From assembly GCF_900177685.1 (NCBI RefSeq), contig NZ_FXAY01000002.1, positions 124,001 to 188,000 on the forward strand: DNA of 64,000 nt, in the 5' to 3' direction. Shown here one piece after another: positions 33,026 to 41,329 of this stretch. This stretch comes from Agreia pratensis. GTDB taxonomy: Bacteria; Actinomycetota; Actinomycetes; Actinomycetales; Microbacteriaceae. A program made the translations under genes and the position numbers. Under the pieces are notes generated by a model, which saw only the letters and a program-made list of their open reading frames with translations, made no database searches and had not been told where the DNA came from. Numbering within the stretch: the stretch's first letter is position 1; each line of letters opens with the position of its first letter.

Positions 33026-35017
33026 ATGACTCTCACCACTCGAACCATCGCAGCTCCGGTGGTTCCCACCTCCGGCGCGCTCCGCCCCCTCGGTATCGAC
33101 GAGGTGCAGATCACCGGCGGCTTCTGGCACGACCGCCAACAGGTCAACGGCGAGGCCACTCTGGCGCACATCGAGCACTGGCTCGAGAAGGAGGGCTGGC
33201 TCGCCAACTTCGACCGAGTCGCCGCGGGCAGCACCGACACCGAAGGGCGTCGGGGTCGCGAGTTCTCCGACTCCGAGATCTACAAGTACCTCGAGGCCGT
33301 CGCGTGGGAGATCGGGCGCGTCGGCGACTCCGTCCGAAGCGCCGAACTCGAGACGCGCTTCCGGGCCGTCGTCGATCGGGTCGCCGCAGCGCAGGATGCC
33401 GACGGCTACCTGAATACCCGCTTCGGTCACGCGGGCCAGCAACCGAGATGGTCGGAGCTCGAGTGGGGTCATGAGCTCTATTGCCTCGGGCACCTGTTCC
33501 AGGCGGCTGTCGCCCGGGAGCGCACCGCGCCGGGCGCCGATGATGGGCTTCTGGGAATCGCCCGACGCGCCGCCGACCTGATCGTCGATGCGTTCGGGGC
33601 CGACGGCATCCAGTCGTTCTGCGGCCACCCCGAGGTCGAAGTGGGTCTCGCCGAACTCGGCCGGGTCACGGGAGACCGGTCGTACCTCGAGCTGTCGGCG
33701 CTCTTCGTCGAGCGACGCGGACACCAGACCTTGAAGGACATCGAGTTCGGGCGAGCCTATTTTCAGGACGATATTCCCGTGCGCGACGCGACCGTCTTGC
33801 GGGGGCACGCGGTGCGGGCGAACTACCTGGCGGCCGGTGCTGTCGACATCGCGGTAGAGAACTCGGATGCGGGGCTCGTCGATGCGCTGAAAAAGCAGTG
33901 GCAGCGCACGGTCGATCGGCGTACCTACGTCACCGGAGGGCAGGGGTCGCACCATCAAGACGAGGCGTTCGGCGAAGACTGGGAGCTTCCGAGCGACCGT
34001 GCCTATTCCGAGACCTGCGCAGGCATCGCGTCGATCATGTTCAGCTGGCGACTGCTGCTCGAGGGCAATGACGCTCGCTACGCCGATCTGATCGAGCGCA
34101 CGCTGTTCAACGTGGTCGCGACCTCTCCGTCGGCCGCGGGTACCGCCTTCTTCTATGCCAACACGCTGCACCAGCGCACTCCGGGTGAGGCCGGTTCGCC
34201 CGATGAGATCTCTCCGCGAGCGTTGTCGTCGGTTCGGGCGCCCTGGTTCGAGGTGTCGTGCTGCCCGCCGAACGTGGCGCGCACCTTTGCGAGCCTCGCC
34301 GCCTACGTCGCCACCGTCGACGGGAGCGGGCTGCAGCTGCACCAGTTCGCGCCGGCCACGATCAACACGGTTCTCGGTGACGGCCGCCGTGTCGCCGTCG
34401 AGGTCGAGACCGACTATCCGCGCTCTGGACGAGTGGTCGTGCGCGTCGTCGAGGCGCCGGCCGATGAGATGTCCCTGTCGCTCCGGGTGCCCTCGTGGGC
34501 GGCAGGTGCGACGCTGCTCGTCGGAGGATCGTCGCGCGAGGTCGCGCCGGGCTATGCCACGGAGACGCGGGTGTTCTCTGCCGGAGACGTGATCGAGCTG
34601 AACCTGCCCATGCGAGCGCGCTTCACTCGCCCCGACTCCCGCATCGACGCGATCCGCGGTTCGGTCGCGGTCGAGCGTGGACCCGAGGTCTTCGCGCTCG
34701 AGTCGTCTGGCATGGAAGGGCTCGGCAGCAACGAGGAGGAGTTCAGCCGCATCGAGATCGACGACAGGGTGCAGCCCGCCGAGACGGGCCGGGTGGGCGA
34801 GGCGGATGCCGGTGCTCGCCTCACCGTCTCGCTGCGGGTGGTTCCGGAGTCGACGGAGGGCTGGCCCTACGCCCCGGAGCTCCGCGCGGCCGAGGATGCG
34901 TCCGAGGATGCGGACGAGGACGCTGCGACGTTCACGGCAGAGCTCCTGCCGTACCACTCGTGGGGAAACCGCGGCACCTCGACCATGCGCATCTGGCTCC
35001 CGACGGTAGGTGCCTAG
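33026..35017 (+). CDS. Beta-L-arabinofuranosidase, glycoside hydrolase family 127
   Basis: A 663-residue cytoplasmic enzyme (DUF1680) that removes beta-linked L-arabinofuranose. ATG at 33026 follows AAGGGG. The zinc-thiolate site described in Bifidobacterium HypBA1 can be matched: Glu313 (acid/base, DEAFG), Glu329 and Cys331 in YSETC, Cys412 (nucleophile) and Cys413 in SCCPPN. ITGGFWHDR at the N-terminus and EWGHELYCLGHLFQA are typical. It ends the operon of an ABC importer and so processes the imported sugar, likely from plant hydroxyproline-rich glycoproteins or arabinan-type material. The stop overlaps that of the convergent gene in a shared CTAG. Confidence 0.92.
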   Translation: MTLTTRTIAAPVVPTSGALRPLGIDEVQITGGFWHDRQQVNGEATLAHIEHWLEKEGWLANFDRVAAGSTDTEGRRGREFSDSEIYKYLEAVAWEIGRVGDSVRSAELETRFRAVVDRVAAAQDADGYLNTRFGHAGQQPRWSELEWGHELYCLGHLFQAAVARERTAPGADDGLLGIARRAADLIVDAFGADGIQSFCGHPEVEVGLAELGRVTGDRSYLELSALFVERRGHQTLKDIEFGRAYFQDDIPVRDATVLRGHAVRANYLAAGAVDIAVENSDAGLVDALKKQWQRTVDRRTYVTGGQGSHHQDEAFGEDWELPSDRAYSETCAGIASIMFSWRLLLEGNDARYADLIERTLFNVVATSPSAAGTAFFYANTLHQRTPGEAGSPDEISPRALSSVRAPWFEVSCCPPNVARTFASLAAYVATVDGSGLQLHQFAPATINTVLGDGRRVAVEVETDYPRSGRVVVRVVEAPADEMSLSLRVPSWAAGATLLVGGSSREVAPGYATETRVFSAGDVIELNLPMRARFTRPDSRIDAIRGSVAVERGPEVFALESSGMEGLGSNEEEFSRIEIDDRVQPAETGRVGEADAGARLTVSLRVVPESTEGWPYAPELRAAEDASEDADEDAATFTAELLPYHSWGNRGTSTMRIWLPTVGA

Positions 35018-36522
35018 TTCTGCGGGAAGCCGAGGTTGATTCCGCCGTGCGACGGGTCGAGCCAGCGGCTGGTCACCGCCTTCTCGCGGGTGAAGAAGTC
35101 GAAGCCGTGCACTCCGTAGGCCTTGTTCGAACCGAAGATCGAGTCCTTGAAGCCTCCGAACGAGTAGTACGCCACGGGAACGGGGATGGGCACATTGATG
35201 CCGATCATGCCCACCTCGATCTCGTTCTGGAACCGGCGGGCGGCCCCTCCGTCGTTCGTGAAGATCGCGGTTCCGTTGCCGAACGCGCCGTCGTTGATCA
35301 GCGCGACGCCCTCTTCATACGAGCCCACCCGCACGACTGACAGCACCGGTCCGAAGATCTCCTCGGTGTAGGCGCGACTTGTCACGGGCACGTTGTCGAG
35401 GAGCGTCGGGCCGAGCCAGAACCCCTCGGCCGCCCCGTCGACCTCGATGCCGCGGCCGTCGACCACGACCGTCGCTCCGTCGGTCGCGGCGATGTCGATG
35501 TAGCCGGCGACCTTGTCGCGGTGCGCCTCGGTGACGAGCGGACCCATGTCGCAGTTGCGACGGCCGTCTCCGGTCTTCAGGCCCTTCATTCGCTGCGTGA
35601 TCTTCTCGATCAGTTCATCGGCCACGGGCTCGACGGCCACCACGACGGAGATCGCCATGCAGCGCTCTCCGGCCGATCCGAAGCCCGCGTTGATCGCGGC
35701 GTCCGCTGTGAGGTCGAGATCGGCGTCGGGCAGAACCAGCATGTGGTTCTTCGCGCCGCCGAGAGCCTGAACGCGCTTTCCGTTCTTCGCCGCCGTCTCG
35801 TAGATGTATTGGGCGATCGGTGTCGATCCGACGAACGAGATGCTTTTCACATCGCGGTGCTCGAGCAGCCCGTCGACCGCGACCTTGTCTCCGTGCAGCA
35901 CATTGAGCACGCCGTCGGGGAGGCCGGCCTCGCTGAAGAGAGCCGCGAGCCAGTTGGCCGCCGAGGGGTCTTTCTCGCTGGGCTTCAGCACCACGGTGTT
36001 GCCCGCGGCGATCGCGATGGGAAAGAACCACATCGGCACCATCGCCGGAAAGTTGAACGGGCTGATCACTCCGACGACGCCGAGCGGCTGTCGCAGCGAG
36101 TACACGTCGACACCCGTGGAGACGTTCTCGGAATACTCGCCCTTGATCAGGTGAGGGAATCCTGTGGCGAGCTCGACGACCTCGAGGCCACGAGTGATCT
36201 CGCCCATCGCGTCGGAGAGCACCTTGCCGTGCTCGGAGGTGAGGATCTCGGCCAGCTCGGCCTTGCGCGACGCCAACAACTCGCGGAAGGAGAACAGCAC
36301 CTGCTGCCGCTTCGTGATCGACGTGTCGCGCCAGCCGGGGAACGCGGCCTTGGCGCTCGCGACGGCCGCATCGATCTCTGCCTGGTCGGCGAGGGCGACC
36401 TGCTTGGTGACGACGCCCTGCGCGGGGTCGTAGACGGGAGCGGTTCGGCCAGACGACGACGGATACTCTGCGCCGTCGACCCAGTGGTTCAGAATGGGCT
36501 GCATCTCAGTGGTGTCTGTCAT
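35014..36522 (-). CDS. mmsA: Methylmalonate-semialdehyde dehydrogenase (CoA-acylating)
   Basis: A 502-residue aldehyde dehydrogenase. ATG at 36522 follows AGGAG at seven bases; a start at 36543 has no such site. Visible are PFNFP with Asn157, the NAD-binding loop SFVGSTPIAQYI, GGAKNH in place of the usual general-base Glu region, which is characteristic of this CoA-dependent subfamily, and the catalytic Cys288 in GSAGERCMA. It converts methylmalonate or malonate semialdehyde to propionyl- or acetyl-CoA in valine, myo-inositol and pyrimidine catabolism. Its neighbours give no inositol operon here; the TetR gene behind it may control it. Confidence 0.92.
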   Translation of the reverse strand: MTDTTEMQPILNHWVDGAEYPSSSGRTAPVYDPAQGVVTKQVALADQAEIDAAVASAKAAFPGWRDTSITKRQQVLFSFRELLASRKAELAEILTSEHGKVLSDAMGEITRGLEVVELATGFPHLIKGEYSENVSTGVDVYSLRQPLGVVGVISPFNFPAMVPMWFFPIAIAAGNTVVLKPSEKDPSAANWLAALFSEAGLPDGVLNVLHGDKVAVDGLLEHRDVKSISFVGSTPIAQYIYETAAKNGKRVQALGGAKNHMLVLPDADLDLTADAAINAGFGSAGERCMAISVVVAVEPVADELIEKITQRMKGLKTGDGRRNCDMGPLVTEAHRDKVAGYIDIAATDGATVVVDGRGIEVDGAAEGFWLGPTLLDNVPVTSRAYTEEIFGPVLSVVRVGSYEEGVALINDGAFGNGTAIFTNDGGAARRFQNEIEVGMIGINVPIPVPVAYYSFGGFKDSIFGSNKAYGVHGFDFFTREKAVTSRWLDPSHGGINLGFPQN

Positions 36523-36586
36523 CGAACTGCTCCTCACGGTCATGGAGGGGCCACGGCCAAGGCCGCCCCTGCAGTCACGCTACCGC

Positions 36587-37192
36587 TCAACCCGATGCGA
36601 GCGCACTGGGGTTTAGGGGAAGAGTCTCGATGTACGAGTCGGCGACCGCGGCGAGCTTTTCGCGCGAGGTTCCCAGCCGACTCATCTGAATGAGGCCCTG
36701 CGAGACCAGGATGATCTGCGCCGCGAGCATATCGATGTCGACGGCATCGATCTCGTTCGAGGAGATGGCGGCCTGGATGCGTTCGGCGACTCGCTGCTCC
36801 ATGGTGTCGGTGGTCGTGCGGCACAGCGCCATCACGCGGTCGTCTCTGCCGCCGAACTCGGCGATGCTGTTGAGCATCAAGCACCCGCGGCGGTCTACCT
36901 GGCCCGCGCAATCGGCCACGATCACATCGAAGAACTCTCGGATCGACTCTTCGGCCGTTCGTCCGACCGACATGGCCGATGCCACGGTGTCGATACGTGT
37001 TCGGCAGTACGACTCGAGAATCGTGAAGAAGAGGTCGAATTTGCTGCCGTATGCGGCGTAGATACTGCCGTTGCCGACCTTGGTCGCGGCAGAAATGTCG
37101 CCGACGGAGGTATTGGCGAAACCATTGCTCCAGAACAGCTCGCGTGAGGCAGAGCGAAGCACCTCATCGTCGAACTCACGGGTACGAGCCAT
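36587..37192 (-). CDS. TetR-family transcriptional regulator
   Basis: A 201-residue regulator with the N-terminal TetR HTH (EVLRSASRELFWSNGFANTSVGDISAATKVGNGSIYAAYGSKFDLF) and a C-terminal helical ligand domain with RRGCLMLNSIAEFGG, typical of the AcrR/NemR-like branch. ATG at 37192 follows TAAACT by six bases. It precedes mmsA in the same direction with a 64-base gap that contains an imperfect GC hairpin (36544-36571), so it may regulate mmsA or itself. Confidence 0.85.
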   Translation of the reverse strand: MARTREFDDEVLRSASRELFWSNGFANTSVGDISAATKVGNGSIYAAYGSKFDLFFTILESYCRTRIDTVASAMSVGRTAEESIREFFDVIVADCAGQVDRRGCLMLNSIAEFGGRDDRVMALCRTTTDTMEQRVAERIQAAISSNEIDAVDIDMLAAQIILVSQGLIQMSRLGTSREKLAAVADSYIETLPLNPSALASG

Positions 37193-37198
37193 TCTGGT

Positions 37199-37204
37199 AG
37201 TTTA
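37199..37204 (-). promoter_or_regulatory. -10 hexamer TAAACT, leaderless start of the TetR gene
   Basis: On the minus strand TAAACT ends six bases before the ATG at 37192. Confidence 0.5.
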
Positions 37205-37279
37205 CCGATCCGCGGTCGCTTTCGATCCCGTCAGGCAGGGCGCAGTAACGAGGTGTAATGTCTGCGACTGCTGCGTGCC

Positions 37280-37285
37280 TAAAAT
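37280..37285 (+). promoter_or_regulatory. -10 hexamer TAAAAT, leaderless start of the cyclase gene
   Basis: TAAAAT ends seven bases before the ATG at 37293, which selects that start over the ATG at 37284 that overlaps the hexamer. Confidence 0.5.
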
Positions 37286-37292
37286 GAGGGGC

Positions 37293-39581
37293 ATGTGGTC
37301 ACACGCCGATTCAGAGAGCGCTGGACCGGTGGCGAGCCCGGGCCGAGCTGGTTCTCCGGCATCCGGCGACCGTATCTGCGCATCATGCGCCACACGATCG
37401 ACCGACGCCGCGAACTTCTGCTCGCAGTGCGGAGCCGCGCTGCCGAGCGACCCGCAGTCTCCGCGGGCTGAACGGCGTTACACCAGCATTCTGTTCGCCG
37501 ATCTCGTGGGCTTCACCGAGCTCGCCGAGCGCACCGATGCCGAAGACATGCGTGAGCTTCAGTCGGAGTACTTCGCCCTCTGCCGCCGCACCATCGAATC
37601 GCTCGGCGGCGTGGTCGAGAAGTTCATCGGCGATGCCGTGATGGCGGTCTGGGGTGCCACTCGCACCCGCGAAGACGACGCCGAGCGCGCCGTTCGTGCG
37701 GCTCTCGAGCTGACCCGGGCCGTCGGCGACTACGGGCGGGCATCCGGTCTCGGGTCGCTGGCCGTGCGCATCGGCATCGTGACCGATGAGGTCGCGGTGG
37801 TGCTCGGAGCGGCGGGCGAGGGCATGGTCACCGGTACCGCCGTGAACCTGGCCGCGCGTCTGCAGGCGGCCGCAGCCCCGGCAACCGTGCTCACCGACTC
37901 GCATACGCGCGCCCTCACCGTCGACCGCATCGACTTCGGGCGCGAGAAGCTCGTCGCCGTCAAAGGGATCGCCGAGGAGGTGCCCGCCTACCAGGCGCTC
38001 CGCGTCATCTCCGAGACCGGGTCGGGCGCGGCACCCGCCGCCGAGATCCTCACCACCCTGGTCGGGCGCGATGCAGAGCGCGACGTGCTCATCGCATCGT
38101 TCGACCGGGTCGTTGCCACGGGTCGACCGCATGTCGCCGTGGTCTCGGCCGATGCCGGGGTGGGAAAGAGTCGTCTGGTACTCGAGCTGCGCGATCACCT
38201 CGACTACGTGCCGATGGCCATCATGTGGCACTCGGCGCGCTGCCTCTCGTATGGCGACGGCGTCGCCTACTCGGCGCTGTCATCGGCGGTACGTTCGCGC
38301 ATCGGAGCGGTCGAGGGTGAGAGCCAGGCTGTGGCCGTCGGTCGACTGCGCACCAAACTCGTGAGCTGGGCGTCGGCGGGAGAGGCCGATTCGGCTGACC
38401 TCGATTGGATGAGCGAGCGCCTCGCCCCGCTGCTGGGCGCCGGCGCGAGTGGCGCCCCGCTGCTCAATTCAGGCTCCGCCGGGTATGGGCGCGACGAGTT
38501 CTTCGCCGCATGGTCGCTCTGGTTCGAGCGGATGTCCGCCGGCGAGAACGCCCCCGTCGTCTGGGTGATCGAAGACGCCCAATGGGCCGACGACGGTCTG
38601 CTCGACTTCGTGCAGCATCTGCAGCGCACGACGCCCGCCCCTGTTCTGATCGTGATCGTCACGCGCCCGGAGCTGCTCGATCGCCGTGCCGACGTCGAGG
38701 CGGGCGAGAACACCACCGTGCTCGACCTCGGCCCGCTCGATGACGACTCGATCGTGGCACTCATCGCGGGCCTCGCGCCCGAGCTGCCCCGCGACATCCT
38801 GCGTCTTCTTTCGGCTCGAGTCGGCGGGGTGCCCCTCTACGCACGCGAACTCCTGCGCAGCCTCGTCGATGACGGCCTGCTGCAGAACACCGATGGCGGC
38901 CTGCGCCTGGCGCCCGGGGTGAAGGCCGATGCGCTCGCGGTCGCCGAGCCTCCCGCCAGCCTGCGCGTGCTCATCGCGTCGCGTCTCGACTCCCTCGATG
39001 CCGGCCCGCGGCTCGTGGCTCAGCTCGCCTCCGTGCTCGGATTCTCGTTCTCGATGCCCGCCTTGGCGGCCGTGTCGAGGCGGTCGGCGCGGGAGCTCGT
39101 GAGTGACGTCTCGACGCTCGAGACCCGCGGCATCGTGATCTCGATCACCGACCCGCTCTCGTCGGAGCGCGGTCACTATGTATTCAGCCACCCGCTCATT
39201 CGCCAGGTCGCCTACGAGATGCAGTCGCGCAAGTCGCGCAGCGAACGGCACCTGGCCACGGTCGACTTCCTCGAGTCCTCGCTCGACGAGGGCTCACGAT
39301 CGGCCGCCGTCATCGCCCAGCACCTCGTCGACGCACTGCACCTGCAGACGGCACCGTCGGCATCCACCGAATCTGCGGCGAGACGTGCCGTGCACTGGCT
39401 GCTCGTCGCCGCCGATTCGGCTCGCCGCCTCGGGGCTGCGGCCGCGGCTCGCCGCCTCTACGAGCAGGCGATCGACGTGTGGCCGCTCGCGAATCCGGCC
39501 GGCCGCGACGCCGACGGTCGAACGGTGCACGACCTCGAGCAATTGGCGCGCGAGGTGGTCTCGACCCCGCTCGCCAGCTGA
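37293..39581 (+). CDS. Class III adenylate/guanylate cyclase with AAA ATPase domain
   Basis: A 762-residue signalling protein. An N-terminal zinc ribbon (Cys29, Cys32, Cys43, Cys46; ICASC, FCSQCG) is followed by a class III cyclase domain (about 60-240) with metal ligands Asp70 (ILFADLVGFTE) and Asp114 (KFIGDAVMAVWG). Next comes a LuxR-associated AAA-type ATPase with Walker A DAGVGKSRL and Walker B VVWVIEDAQWADD. Relatives usually carry a long TPR-like C-terminus and reach 1000 residues or more; here the protein stops soon after the ATPase. It makes cAMP or cGMP. The convergent neighbour is a Crp-type cyclic-nucleotide regulator, so a functional pair is plausible. Confidence 0.85.
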   Translation: MWSHADSESAGPVASPGRAGSPASGDRICASCATRSTDAANFCSQCGAALPSDPQSPRAERRYTSILFADLVGFTELAERTDAEDMRELQSEYFALCRRTIESLGGVVEKFIGDAVMAVWGATRTREDDAERAVRAALELTRAVGDYGRASGLGSLAVRIGIVTDEVAVVLGAAGEGMVTGTAVNLAARLQAAAAPATVLTDSHTRALTVDRIDFGREKLVAVKGIAEEVPAYQALRVISETGSGAAPAAEILTTLVGRDAERDVLIASFDRVVATGRPHVAVVSADAGVGKSRLVLELRDHLDYVPMAIMWHSARCLSYGDGVAYSALSSAVRSRIGAVEGESQAVAVGRLRTKLVSWASAGEADSADLDWMSERLAPLLGAGASGAPLLNSGSAGYGRDEFFAAWSLWFERMSAGENAPVVWVIEDAQWADDGLLDFVQHLQRTTPAPVLIVIVTRPELLDRRADVEAGENTTVLDLGPLDDDSIVALIAGLAPELPRDILRLLSARVGGVPLYARELLRSLVDDGLLQNTDGGLRLAPGVKADALAVAEPPASLRVLIASRLDSLDAGPRLVAQLASVLGFSFSMPALAAVSRRSARELVSDVSTLETRGIVISITDPLSSERGHYVFSHPLIRQVAYEMQSRKSRSERHLATVDFLESSLDEGSRSAAVIAQHLVDALHLQTAPSASTESAARRAVHWLLVAADSARRLGAAAAARRLYEQAIDVWPLANPAGRDADGRTVHDLEQLAREVVSTPLAS

Positions 39582-39590
39582 CGAGCAGCG

Positions 39591-40280
39591 CTACGATCCG
39601 ACGTAGTTCCTCAGCGCAGCCACATCGGTGAGGGTCACGCGCCGGCCGTCGACGGTGATGCGTCCGTCGCGGGTGAGGGTGCGCAGTGCGGTGTTGAGCG
39701 ACTGCCGAGCGACCCCGAGCTGTGCGGCAATACCGGCCTGGCTCATCGGCAACTCGACGACGACCTGATTCGCGTCGTGTCGCCACTCGGGAATGTAGGT
39801 CAGTAGCAGCTTCGCCAGTCGCCGTGGCAGGTCGAGGAAGATGAGGTCGCTCTGGGTTCCCGTGAGTCTGCGCACGATCGACGCGAGCTCTTCGACCACC
39901 GACATCAGTGCCTCGGGCGAACTCGTCAACAGGCTCCGGATGCGGTCGGCCGGCACCGCGATGACCTCGGCTTCGTCGATCGACTCGGCCGTCGCCGAGC
40001 GCGCGAGGCCATCCATCACCGAGAGGTCTCCGATCGTTCCGCCGCTCTCGACGACGGAGAGGCCGAGTTCCGCGCCCTCGGGCGAGCGCCGCGCGATGCG
40101 GATGCGGCCCGAGCGCACGATGTAGAAGTGCGCGCTGCCCGTGCCCTCTTCGAAGAGCAGCTCACCGCGGCTGAGCGCCACCACGAAGCTGTGCGCGGCG
40201 AGCTCGTCGAGTTGCTCGTCGCTGAACGGCGCCATCAGGGAAGCGCCGCGCAGATCGTAGATCGTTACTGCGGAGGCCAT
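39591..40280 (-). CDS. Crp/Fnr-family transcriptional regulator
   Basis: A 229-residue regulator with an N-terminal cyclic-nucleotide-binding jelly roll (GELLFEEGTGSAHFYIVRSGRIRI; phosphate cassette IGDLSVMDGLARSATA, where Gly-Asp replaces the usual Gly-Glu but the Arg is kept) and a C-terminal winged HTH (MSQAGIAAQLGVARQSLNTALRTL). It is convergent with the cyclase gene, nine bases between their stops. Binding of cAMP is likely from the conserved Arg but the altered acidic residue leaves some doubt. Start ATG follows TACCCT by six bases. Confidence 0.87.
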   Translation of the reverse strand: MASAVTIYDLRGASLMAPFSDEQLDELAAHSFVVALSRGELLFEEGTGSAHFYIVRSGRIRIARRSPEGAELGLSVVESGGTIGDLSVMDGLARSATAESIDEAEVIAVPADRIRSLLTSSPEALMSVVEELASIVRRLTGTQSDLIFLDLPRRLAKLLLTYIPEWRHDANQVVVELPMSQAGIAAQLGVARQSLNTALRTLTRDGRITVDGRRVTLTDVAALRNYVGS

Positions 40281-40286
40281 TGAGGC

Positions 40287-40292
40287 AGGGTA
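40287..40292 (-). promoter_or_regulatory. -10 hexamer TACCCT, leaderless start of the Crp-like gene
   Basis: On the minus strand TACCCT ends six bases before the ATG at 40280. Confidence 0.45.
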
Positions 40293-40317
40293 CCAGCGCG
40301 GATCGGCGTATCCGCGC

Positions 40318-40602
40318 CTAGGGCGTGCTCAGGCTCTTCAGGCCCGCGAACTCCACGTACTGTCGGCCTGCGCGGCTGATGTACGTGACCAGGGTGTGGC
40401 CGCACGAGCGGCAGAGCATGATGACTCCAGCGGCGTCGCGCTCGGCAATGGCCTCGCTCAGGGGCGCCGCCGATCCGCAGTGCCGGCACGTGCCGATCGC
40501 CGTGGTGATGTCGAGACGCAGGATCTCGCCGAGCGGGCCTGCGGCAGCGTTGCCGTCGACCCGGCTCACGGGCACGTTCACCTGCTGCGCATGCTGTGGC
40601 AT
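40318..40602 (-). CDS. DUF6510-type zinc-ribbon protein
   Basis: A 94-residue protein with two CxxC pairs (TCRHCGS and LCRSCGH) that would hold one zinc, between short strands (LRLDITTAIGTC, TYISRAGRQYVEF). ATG at 40602 has GGAGG upstream and lies next to the stop of the flavin reductase gene. This small protein accompanies SUOX-like and ferredoxin-reductase-like genes in other actinobacteria (DUF6510). It may help assemble or regulate the redox pair; its role is unknown. Confidence 0.7.
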   Translation of the reverse strand: MPQHAQQVNVPVSRVDGNAAAGPLGEILRLDITTAIGTCRHCGSAAPLSEAIAERDAAGVIMLCRSCGHTLVTYISRAGRQYVEFAGLKSLSTP

Positions 40603-40603
40603 G

Positions 40604-41329
40604 TCATTTGCCTCCAAATCGCTCGGTCTTGATGCGCTCCGCCGGATGCCCCAGGTCGACGAGGATGCGCGCGACGGTCTCGACGAAACCGGTCGGCCCG
40701 CAGACATAGACGAGCGGGTTGTCGGCGACGGGCAGCGTGGATGCCTCGATGTCGGCGCGCGTGATGCGCCCCGCGGCGCGCGCGAATCCGACAGGCGCGG
40801 TGCGGGTGTAGACCCAGTCGAGAACGAAGCTGTCGCCGACGAGCTCTGCGAGTTCTGGTGCGTAGTACGCGTCCTCCGGCGCCCGAACCGAGTACAGCAT
40901 CCGGAATTTCGCCGTGCTCGCGGCGGCCCGATGTGCCCTGGCGATCGAGACGAGCGGCACGATGCCCGATCCTCCGGCGATGAGCTGCACCGGCTCGGTC
41001 TGGGAGTCGCGCCAGACGAAGAAGTTGCCGAGCGGCCCGCGCACCTCGAGCATGTCGCCCGGCTCCACGTCTTCGACGAGATAGGGCGAGACCTCGCCAT
41101 CGGGGAGCATATCGACGGCGAGCTCGACAGTCGTGCCGTCGCCGAACGACGCGATCGAATACGACCGCACGGCCTGATAGCCATCTTCAGCGGTGAGGCG
41201 CAGATCGAGGTGCTGCCCGGCCAGATTGCCCGGCCACTCGGGCACGTCGAGAACGAGAATCCGGCCCTGCGGCGTGACGCGCATGGCCCGAGCCACCGTT
41301 CCTACAAGCCAGCCGGCGACGATCGCCAC
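40604..41329 (-). CDS. FAD/NAD(P)-binding ferredoxin reductase-like protein
   Basis: A 241-residue oxidoreductase of the ferredoxin-NADP reductase fold. GTG at 41329 overlaps the TAG of the upstream gene by one base (TAGTG). The FAD site RSYSIAS, the NAD-binding SGIVPLVSI and the C-terminal VYVCGPTGFVET are visible. No [2Fe-2S] domain is attached. Encoded directly after the molybdopterin protein, it most likely supplies or takes electrons for that enzyme. Confidence 0.85.
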   Translation of the reverse strand: MAIVAGWLVGTVARAMRVTPQGRILVLDVPEWPGNLAGQHLDLRLTAEDGYQAVRSYSIASFGDGTTVELAVDMLPDGEVSPYLVEDVEPGDMLEVRGPLGNFFVWRDSQTEPVQLIAGGSGIVPLVSIARAHRAAASTAKFRMLYSVRAPEDAYYAPELAELVGDSFVLDWVYTRTAPVGFARAAGRITRADIEASTLPVADNPLVYVCGPTGFVETVARILVDLGHPAERIKTERFGGK

